A DNA stretch of 17,411 nt from Caldilineaceae bacterium (GTDB lineage Bacteria > Chloroflexota > Anaerolineae > Caldilineales > Caldilineaceae). A program made the translations under genes and the position numbers. This document shows positions 7,255-13,124 of the stretch, one piece after another. Below the pieces are notes generated by a model. The model ran no database searches, was not told where the DNA came from, and saw only the letters and a list, made by a program, of their open reading frames with translations. The DNA lies in contig JAPPKT010000512.1 of assembly GCA_028819675.1 (NCBI GenBank), forward strand, positions 1-17,411. Reading direction: 5' to 3'. The number at the start of each line of letters is the position of its first letter. Position 1 is the first letter of the stretch.

Positions 7255-8361
7255 ATGAAGACAAGAGCAGCTGTAGTGTATGAGCACGACGCTCCAGTCG
7301 TAGTAGAAACGCTGACACTGGACGATCCCAAAGAGAACGAAGTTCTGTTGCGTATGGGTGCCAGTGGCGTATGTCATTCCGATCTGTCGGTAGTAAACGG
7401 AACGATCTATTACCCCCCGCCGGTTGCGCTAGGCCACGAGGGGGCCGGGGTCGTCGAGCGGATAGGCGCCAATGTCAGCTATGTCAAGCCGGGCGACCAC
7501 GTCATTCTATCGTTCGTGACCTACTGTGAAGAGTGCGCGATGTGCGAGACAGGCCGGGTCTGTCTGTGTCGGGGCATTGACGCGCGCAAAGGCTACCTGC
7601 TGGACGATACCTGCCGATTGCACAACGCCGCAGGCAAGGACATACCGCAGATGTCCCGCATTGCCACCATGTCGGAATTGGCGGTGGTTCCTGAACAAGC
7701 TTTGATAAAGATCGACCCGGGCTATCCACTGGATCGGGCGGCTCTTGTCGGCTGCGGCGTAACGACCGGCGTGGGCGCCGTGTTGAGGACGGCGAAAGTT
7801 GAGGCTGGCAGTACAGTTGCAGTAATCGGCACGGGAGGAGTCGGCTTGAATGCCGTGCAAGGGGCAAAGATTGCCGACGCTGAGCGCATCATTGCAGTTG
7901 ACCTGGTGGACAAGAAACTGGACTTCGCTCGCCAGTTCGGCGCGACCGACACGGTTAACGGTTCCGAGGTGGATCCTGTCGAAGCAGTCAGAGAGCTATC
8001 GGGCGGGTTGGGCGTGGACTATGCTTTCGAGGCGATCGGCAGTTCAGTGACGATCAGGCAGGCCTTCGACATGGTCCGCCCGGCTGGGACAGCCGTGGCA
8101 ATTGGCCTGGCGCGCCATGATGATACTGTGTCGATTCCTCCTCAGGAGCTGATTTGGAGTGAGAAAAGCCTGCTCGGCTCCTACTACGGAACGTCTCGTC
8201 CGCGGGTGGATATGCCCGAGTACCTTCGTCTCTATGATGAAGGGAAGCTGATGCTCGACGAGTTGATCACGCAAACCTACCAATTGGAGCAGATCAACGA
8301 CGCGTTTGCCGACATGGAAGCAGGCAAGAATGCCCGCGGCATACTGGCTCTCGATCTATAG
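7255..8361 (+). CDS. Zinc-dependent alcohol dehydrogenase (MDR family)
   Basis: The 368-residue product is a medium-chain dehydrogenase/reductase. Catalytic zinc ligands are C40 (SGVCHSDLS) and H61 in LGHEGAGVVE, with the cysteine of VGCGVTTG as the likely third. The structural zinc site has the classic spacing C-x2-C-x2-C-x7-C (C91, C94, C97, C105). The Rossmann motif GTGGVGLNAVQGAK is followed by an Asp at the end of the next strand (IIAVDLVDKK), which favours NAD over NADP. The lobe closest in character is the class III or thiol-dependent formaldehyde dehydrogenase-like group, but the substrate is not evident. The ATG at 7255 is chosen over an in-frame ATG at 7186 because AGAGGGAGAGAGG immediately precedes it and the protein then begins like its family (MKTRAAVVYE). 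The 138-base gap after the hydrolase leaves open whether it is in the same operon. Confidence 0.9.
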   Translation: MKTRAAVVYEHDAPVVVETLTLDDPKENEVLLRMGASGVCHSDLSVVNGTIYYPPPVALGHEGAGVVERIGANVSYVKPGDHVILSFVTYCEECAMCETGRVCLCRGIDARKGYLLDDTCRLHNAAGKDIPQMSRIATMSELAVVPEQALIKIDPGYPLDRAALVGCGVTTGVGAVLRTAKVEAGSTVAVIGTGGVGLNAVQGAKIADAERIIAVDLVDKKLDFARQFGATDTVNGSEVDPVEAVRELSGGLGVDYAFEAIGSSVTIRQAFDMVRPAGTAVAIGLARHDDTVSIPPQELIWSEKSLLGSYYGTSRPRVDMPEYLRLYDEGKLMLDELITQTYQLEQINDAFADMEAGKNARGILALDL

Positions 8362-8390
8362 AACGACATCTTTGGCAGTCGAGTCTGAAT

Positions 8391-8420
8391 GGCTACGGCG
8401 CATGTGCTTCATCCGTAGCC
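8391..8420. terminator. Inverted repeat at the convergent gene junction
   Basis: GGCTACGG (8391-8398) and CCGTAGCC (8413-8420) are perfect complements with a 14-base loop. The element overlaps the last codons of the helicase gene (stop at 8393-8395) and lies 30 bases after the dehydrogenase stop. Its position fits a bidirectional end-of-transcript structure, but there is no T-rich tract on either side, so it would be an atypical or Rho-assisted terminator. Confidence 0.35.
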
Positions 8421-10861
8421 GGCAAGCCAATCACGTCTAACGACTTCCACGCAGCGGACTCTGCCAACCATCTATTCTTCACAGCATCAGGCAGCGCGCC
8501 GGTATTCAAGCGGTGCGCTGTTTGTGCGCTACAGCGCAGTTCCACTCCGAAGCTGCCGGTGTTTCGGTCCGCATTTAAGACGCGTTCACGCAGATTGGCC
8601 AGACCACTGGCAGCGGCATGGATCTCGGCTTCAGTGTGGTCCTCCGCGGCAAGGGTTCCAACCTCTTCGTCGGTCAACCCGTCCTGTAAGCGAGTCAGTA
8701 GCCAGCGCCACTGCAAGACTCTTGCGCCCTCTTCTTCCCAGGCAAGGACGCTCAAGGAAAAGTCGGCCTGGCTGCCAAGTGCTTCCCGATAGAACTGGTA
8801 CACCGTTCGAAAACTGCGGCTGAACTGGGCAGACGGCAGATCGCGGCGCGCTTGCCTGCCATAGCCTCTGCTGGAAAGACGCTCGTCCAGAATGGCGACT
8901 ACGCCCCGGTCAGCGGTCCGCCTGATCAGGCGGCCGAACCCTTGTTTCAGCGCCAGCGTCATCAACGGGACCATGTACTTTCTGAAGCTACTGCCTTCTT
9001 CAATCTCCTCGAGTGCCTTCGTCCTGGCCTCATGAAGGGGATCGCTTGGGGTGGGAAACGGCAGCTTGTCGAGAACGACAAGGCTCAAGTCGTCGCCAGG
9101 CAGATCGACACCTTCCCAGAAGGACTTTGTCGCCAGCAAAACGCTGTGCGGGGTTTCGCGAAACCAATCCAGAAGCACGCTGCGAGGGAACTGACCTTGG
9201 GCCCGCAAAGGCCAGGCGGCGTCATGCAAGCGTTCATGGACCTGTTGCAGGCCGGACCAGCTTGTGAAGAGACACAAAGCCCTTCCGCGGCTCACATTCA
9301 GAAGCCGCTCGATCTCGGCCGCGACCGCATCAAAGAAGGGGGCTTTGTCTCGCCAGTCGAAAGCAGGCAGGGCGGGCTGATACAGCAGGGCTTGCTCGGG
9401 GTAATTGAAGACGGGATCGGCGATCAGTTCCAGCGGCTCGCCGGCCACGCCGCATCTGGCCTTGAAGTGCGCGAAGCTGCCCTCAGTTGCCAGAGTGGCG
9501 CTCGTGCAGATTACAGTGCGTCCCTCCTCATCAAAGAGATGCCGGGCCAGGTCGAGGGAGGGATCGATCGGGGCGGCATGAAGACGAAGCCTGAGGCGGT
9601 GAGACCCCCTAATCCGTTCGGCGTAGCGTACAACAAGGTCGTCCCTCGAGCTGCTTGCCACCACCTTCAGTTTTCCCGCTAAAGAACCCAGCCCCTTCAC
9701 CGCCAGCTCGTAGTTTGCTTCCTCCTCGGATTCTTCGGCAGAGAGGTGTGGGTGCCCCTCTTCGTTGTGATGGCGGAATGGGTTGGCCTTGCGCATTTCG
9801 TCCTGCAATGCACTCAAGTCTCCAGCAAGCTTCTTCAGCTCATGCAAATCACAATCAATTCGAAAAACTCCCTTATCCGAGATTTGTTCGGCTTCGGCAA
9901 ATGCCATTCCGTTACGCAGGACCACATCTTCGACCCGCGAGTCTTCCAGGTATTTCTTGAAAATGGTCCCCGATAGCAGCTGTTCCAAGGCATAGTTGGA
10001 GGTTTCTTCCTCAAAAACCGAAGTAGCCGTGTTTTCCAACTGGTGCGCCTCGTCAATTACGTAGATTGCAGCTTCAGGCAGGATGGCTTGTCCCATCTCC
10101 CCCAACTCCAGGGCGTTGAGCAGGAGATGGTGATTGGTGATTATCACTTGAGCGTTTCGCGCCTTGGCACGCATCTGATTCACAAAGCAGTTGTCGTCGA
10201 AGTGGAGGCAGCTGCGACCGATGCAGTCATCGGGGAAACTGACAACCCGGGGCCTCAAGTCGCTCTTCAAGACAAAAGGCAAGTCGTCTACGTCACCGCT
10301 ATCGGTATCATCCAGCCATCTGCGCAGATAGGCGACCTGCTCGTCTTCCCGATCAAGAAAGGCAAGACGCTGTCTCTCTACCGTTTCCTTTTCCCACTTG
10401 TAGTTGCAGATGTAGCTATTGCGACCTTTAACGACAATGGCGTCAATCGGTCGATTCAGAACCCGGCGCAAGAAGGGGATATCCTTTCGAAAGAGCTGGT
10501 CCTGAAGGGACTTATTTGCGGTCGCGATGACTACCTTGTACTGGCTGAGAATAGCCGGAAGCAGATAAGCCAGAGACTTTCCCGTTCCTGTTGGGGCCTC
10601 GACCAACGCCGGGCGCCGTTCCAGAATCGCTCTCTTGACGATTTCAGCCATTTCCGATTGGCTGGGGCGCAGTTCGTAATCGGCCATCAGGGATGAAAGC
10701 GTCCCGCCGGCGTCGAAAAAGGAGGCTAGATCTGCAGTTTCCAAAGGAGAAGGACCCTTCTCCCCACTGTCGCTGCCATAGCGCTCCCCCTCCTCCTTTA
10801 CCTGGCTCTGAAGGAGCTCGCGTGGCAGTTCCGCAATATAAGTCTGATCGAAGGTTTCCAT
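8393..10861 (-). CDS. dinG: DinG-family Fe-S ATP-dependent DNA helicase
   Basis: The 822-residue protein is a superfamily 2 helicase of the XPD/DinG group, which unwinds 5'-overhang, D-loop, R-loop and related structures in repair. Motifs run in order: RPSQSEMAE (Q-like, 65-73), Walker A EAPTGTGKS (88-96, Lys95), four iron-sulfur cysteines C152, C213, C218 and C225, the DEAH box (270-273), ICTSATL (451-457), FWEGVDLPG (581-589) and the arginine-finger motif QGFGRLIRR (640-648). No 3'-5' exonuclease domain precedes the helicase, unlike the Bacillus DinG type. About 120 residues after the core (700-822) form an extension rich in acidic residues and alanine that I do not recognise. No Shine-Dalgarno sequence precedes the ATG at 10861, which fits the leaderless promoter described separately. 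An alternative internal start near Met60 would still keep the core. The gene converges on the dehydrogenase gene. Confidence 0.9.
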   Translation of the reverse strand: METFDQTYIAELPRELLQSQVKEEGERYGSDSGEKGPSPLETADLASFFDAGGTLSSLMADYELRPSQSEMAEIVKRAILERRPALVEAPTGTGKSLAYLLPAILSQYKVVIATANKSLQDQLFRKDIPFLRRVLNRPIDAIVVKGRNSYICNYKWEKETVERQRLAFLDREDEQVAYLRRWLDDTDSGDVDDLPFVLKSDLRPRVVSFPDDCIGRSCLHFDDNCFVNQMRAKARNAQVIITNHHLLLNALELGEMGQAILPEAAIYVIDEAHQLENTATSVFEEETSNYALEQLLSGTIFKKYLEDSRVEDVVLRNGMAFAEAEQISDKGVFRIDCDLHELKKLAGDLSALQDEMRKANPFRHHNEEGHPHLSAEESEEEANYELAVKGLGSLAGKLKVVASSSRDDLVVRYAERIRGSHRLRLRLHAAPIDPSLDLARHLFDEEGRTVICTSATLATEGSFAHFKARCGVAGEPLELIADPVFNYPEQALLYQPALPAFDWRDKAPFFDAVAAEIERLLNVSRGRALCLFTSWSGLQQVHERLHDAAWPLRAQGQFPRSVLLDWFRETPHSVLLATKSFWEGVDLPGDDLSLVVLDKLPFPTPSDPLHEARTKALEEIEEGSSFRKYMVPLMTLALKQGFGRLIRRTADRGVVAILDERLSSRGYGRQARRDLPSAQFSRSFRTVYQFYREALGSQADFSLSVLAWEEEGARVLQWRWLLTRLQDGLTDEEVGTLAAEDHTEAEIHAAASGLANLRERVLNADRNTGSFGVELRCSAQTAHRLNTGALPDAVKNRWLAESAAWKSLDVIGLPATDEAHAP

Positions 10862-10867
10862 GGGCGG

Positions 10868-10896
10868 ATCATAGCACGCATGTGCGAAGTGTGCAA
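10868..10896 (-). promoter_or_regulatory. dinG promoter, predicted leaderless start
   Basis: On the minus strand, -35 TTGCAC (10896-10891) and -10 TATGAT (10873-10868, five of six consensus matches) are separated by exactly 17 bases. Six bases separate the -10 box from the A of the dinG ATG (10861), so transcription would start at or within a base of the initiation codon. A short dyad CGCA-TG-TGCG (10877-10886) sits in the spacer and could be a repressor site. E. coli dinG is SOS-controlled, but this dyad is not the GAAC-N4-GTTC LexA box of Gram-positives. Confidence 0.55.
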
Positions 10897-10934
10897 AAGG
10901 AAGAACGCCCTCATTGGGCGAATTGAGGGCGTTC
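10893..10934 (-). terminator. Intrinsic terminator of the LysM-FAS1 gene
   Basis: Read on the minus strand, TGAGGGCGTTC is the complement of the 3' arm, and the perfect 11-bp stem is formed by 10903-10913 (GAACGCCCTCA on plus) and 10924-10934 (TGAGGGCGTTC on plus), with a 10-base loop. It is followed by TTCCTTTTGC (10902-10893). It begins about 44 bases after the stop of the gene ending at 10978. A second smaller hairpin (TTAGG/CCTAA, 10946-10963) lies between stop and terminator. The T tract overlaps the dinG -35 box. Confidence 0.75.
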
Positions 10935-10977
10935 CTGAGACCGGTTTAGGTGCGAAAGCCTAAGCTAACCTTAAGGG

Positions 10978-12858
10978 CTACTGTGAGTTGTTGTCATCGG
11001 GATCGGGAAGCAGTTGGTGAATGAAGTGGATGACGCCGTTGGAGGCCTCCACGTCAGCCGTGACTATGCTGATTCCTTCGACACTGACAGATCCGTCATC
11101 GCCGGTACTGATGTCGATCGTGCCGCCATGGAGCGTTGTCAGTGAAGATTGCGATGAAAGGTCGGACACTGCCAGCTTTCCGGACACAATGTGATATCTG
11201 AGCGTATCGGCCAGCAGTTCCGAGTCGGCCATCAGCATGTCCAGCCTCGCCTCAGGCAGCGAAGCAAACGCAGCGTTTGTCGGAGCAAAGATCGTATAGG
11301 GGCCGCCGTCGGCAACGGACGTAGTCAGGCCGGCCAGATCGAGTGCCAGGAGCAGAATGTCCAACTGCTCATAGTCTTGGGCGACTTCAATAAGATCGTC
11401 GTCCATCATGCCTGCGTCACTGGTCGGCTCCGGCATCGCCGTAGCAGCGGGCGTCGCAGTTGCCGTGGCCTCGGGCATGGCCTCGGCAGTCGCGGCAGGC
11501 GCGGCGGTTGCAGTTGCCTCCGGCATGGCATCGGTTGAGGCTGCAGGTGTTGCGACTTCTGTCGCGACGGCCGTTGCATCGGCCGTCGCGGCCGGTGTCG
11601 GGGCTCCGCCTGAAAGATAGGCATCGGCATCGGCCTGAGATGGAATCGTCAGAACGTCACCCACTTCAATCAGGTCGCAGTTCGACAGCGAGTTCGCAGT
11701 GCAGATTGAAGACCAATATTCGGTTGAGCCGTAGGCTTGTGAGGAAATAGTGCCAAGCGTATCGCCCGCCTTCACCGTGTAAGAACTGCCCTGCGAAATC
11801 ACTGTTCCGCCCGTCGTAGACGTGGCATCGGTTCCTGCGGCGGGCTGCTGGACAACGACTCTGTCCCCTTCAACCTGCTCACCGGAGTCATCGAGGAACA
11901 GTATGTTCTCGCCCTGTAACGTGTAGGAAAAGGGCATCGTCGTGTCGTTGTAGGTTACCAGAGCCACGACTTCGCCTACGTCGGCAATACTGATTTCGGC
12001 CACTTTGCGTTTGATGCCATCCATCGAATCCAGGGAGCCTGACACAAAGACACTCTCGGACGGCGGCGCGGCATTAATGTACCGGTCAAATCCTGACAGT
12101 TTGAAGACGTAGAAGCCGGAACTGTCGTCGATTTGACTGCTGTCCTGAGGATCGTATTCCATCTTTATGGTCACCGGCTGCCCCGAATCGACGACCGACA
12201 ATCCGAGGTAGTGCTTGGCAAACTGTTCATTCAGTTCGCCTCTGACCCAGGTTGACCGCACGGCGCTGGTCGTCACGACGGCGCCTGGCGTTGCGGCAGA
12301 AGTGTCGGCAGCCTGGAGCCCCTGCGGGGAGGGCGTGGAGGTTTCCGGCACAGCCGGCGTACTGCCGCTTACAACCTGTTCGCCGGATTCGTCCACGAAT
12401 CTGACGTTTTCCCCCGTCAGCGTGTAAGAGAAGTCCATCGTGGTGTCATTGTAGACAACAATCGTAACAATTTCGGAGACATCGTCAGCGCCTATCTGGG
12501 TTGCTTTCCGCTTTATGCCATCCATCGATTCCTGCGTGCCAGTACGGAAAGCACTATCCGAGGGAGGCGCGGCGTTGATGTACCGGTCAAATCCAGACTG
12601 TTTGAAGACATAGAAACCGGAGTTTTCATCCAGAATGTGGCTGTGCTGTGGCTGGTAGTCCAGCTTAATCGTGACGGGTTGCGATGTATCGATAACTTGC
12701 AGGCCAAGGTAGTGCTTGGCGAACTGCTCGTTCAGCTGCCCGCTTACAGTCGAGGATTCTACAGAGCCTTGTGCTGTCAGTGCGTACGGGCCTGCAACGA
12801 GAACCAGCGCCAGTAGTGCCACAAGGCCAATATAACGCCATGAAAAATCGAGATGCAT
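10978..12858 (-). CDS. Secreted LysM-FAS1 protein with duplicated unknown domain
   Basis: The 626-residue product begins with a signal peptide (core YIGLVALLALVLVAGPYAL; cleavage near LTAQG, about 30). Two copies of the same unknown domain follow (38-162 and 205-329), joined by a Thr/Ser/Pro-rich linker. A LysM peptidoglycan-binding domain occupies about 359-406 (YTVKAGDTLGTISSQAYGS to VGDVLTIPS). A low-complexity Ala/Thr/Pro/Glu linker (411-487) repeats the unit MPEATATAxPAATA. A fasciclin (FAS1) domain fills 488-620, with the hallmarks YTIFAPTNAAF (521-531) and LRYHIVSGKL (553-562). FAS1 domains mediate adhesion, so this is probably a wall-attached surface protein. A good ribosome site, GGAGGG, lies five bases before the ATG. 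The gene ends with an intrinsic terminator, and its upstream neighbours are two cell-wall synthases. No catalytic residues are apparent. Confidence 0.85.
   Translation of the reverse strand: MHLDFSWRYIGLVALLALVLVAGPYALTAQGSVESSTVSGQLNEQFAKHYLGLQVIDTSQPVTIKLDYQPQHSHILDENSGFYVFKQSGFDRYINAAPPSDSAFRTGTQESMDGIKRKATQIGADDVSEIVTIVVYNDTTMDFSYTLTGENVRFVDESGEQVVSGSTPAVPETSTPSPQGLQAADTSAATPGAVVTTSAVRSTWVRGELNEQFAKHYLGLSVVDSGQPVTIKMEYDPQDSSQIDDSSGFYVFKLSGFDRYINAAPPSESVFVSGSLDSMDGIKRKVAEISIADVGEVVALVTYNDTTMPFSYTLQGENILFLDDSGEQVEGDRVVVQQPAAGTDATSTTGGTVISQGSSYTVKAGDTLGTISSQAYGSTEYWSSICTANSLSNCDLIEVGDVLTIPSQADADAYLSGGAPTPAATADATAVATEVATPAASTDAMPEATATAAPAATAEAMPEATATATPAATAMPEPTSDAGMMDDDLIEVAQDYEQLDILLLALDLAGLTTSVADGGPYTIFAPTNAAFASLPEARLDMLMADSELLADTLRYHIVSGKLAVSDLSSQSSLTTLHGGTIDISTGDDGSVSVEGISIVTADVEASNGVIHFIHQLLPDPDDNNSQ
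11872..12747 (-). repeat. Intragenic tandem duplication of a 125-residue domain
   Basis: Codons 38-162 (12373-12747) and 205-329 (11872-12246) align over 125 residues without a gap. By hand count about 85 positions are identical. Invariant blocks include LNEQFAKHYLGL, QPVTIK, SGFYVFK, SGFDRYINAAPPS, SMDGIKRK and YNDTTM, and stretches are identical at the DNA level as well (for example TGTACCGGTCAAATCC near 12078 and 12579 on the plus strand). The alternation of hydrophobic strands with Gly/Asp turns suggests a beta-sandwich, perhaps distantly like the pre-peptidase C-terminal domain, but I do not recognise the family. Confidence 0.85.
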
Positions 12859-13124
12859 CTATTCCCTCCAGATTCCCGCATTAGTGGAAAGCCGGCCTAG
12901 TGACTGCAAATGCAGATGCGTGGTTGCGACTTTGGGCACGGCCCCGGAACACGGATTCGTTGCCGAGACATCAAACGTATTCAATCCAGTTTAACCAAAT
13001 CCCATGCCTAATCCTAACACTTTTGTACCTGATCCTGGTCGGTCTTCCCCACATTTTTGCAAGCCAGTACGACATTGTGGCGCGACCGTAGGTACAACGG
13101 ATTGCAATCGTTGATTTGCCGCGG
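12859..13124. other. Intergenic spacer between PBP and LysM-FAS1 genes
   Basis: No gene is seen. On the minus strand it holds the ribosome site GGAGGG (12869-12864) of the LysM-FAS1 gene. A weak promoter-like pair (TTGGTT, 17 bases, TTTGAT near 12972-13000) is also present. A small imperfect dyad around GATTGCAATC (13098-13107) lies just after the PBP stop and has no T tract. None of these is strong enough to decide whether the two genes share a transcript. Confidence 0.45.

Noticed and set aside
8852..9682. Open frame of 276 codons on the plus strand
   Set aside because: It is antisense to the DinG helicase core and resembles nothing. The helicase motifs on the minus strand settle the coding strand.
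11408..11620. Alanine/valine-rich open frame on the plus strand opposite the linker
   Set aside because: It is the reverse-strand reading of the Ala/Thr/Pro linker repeat and has no independent support.
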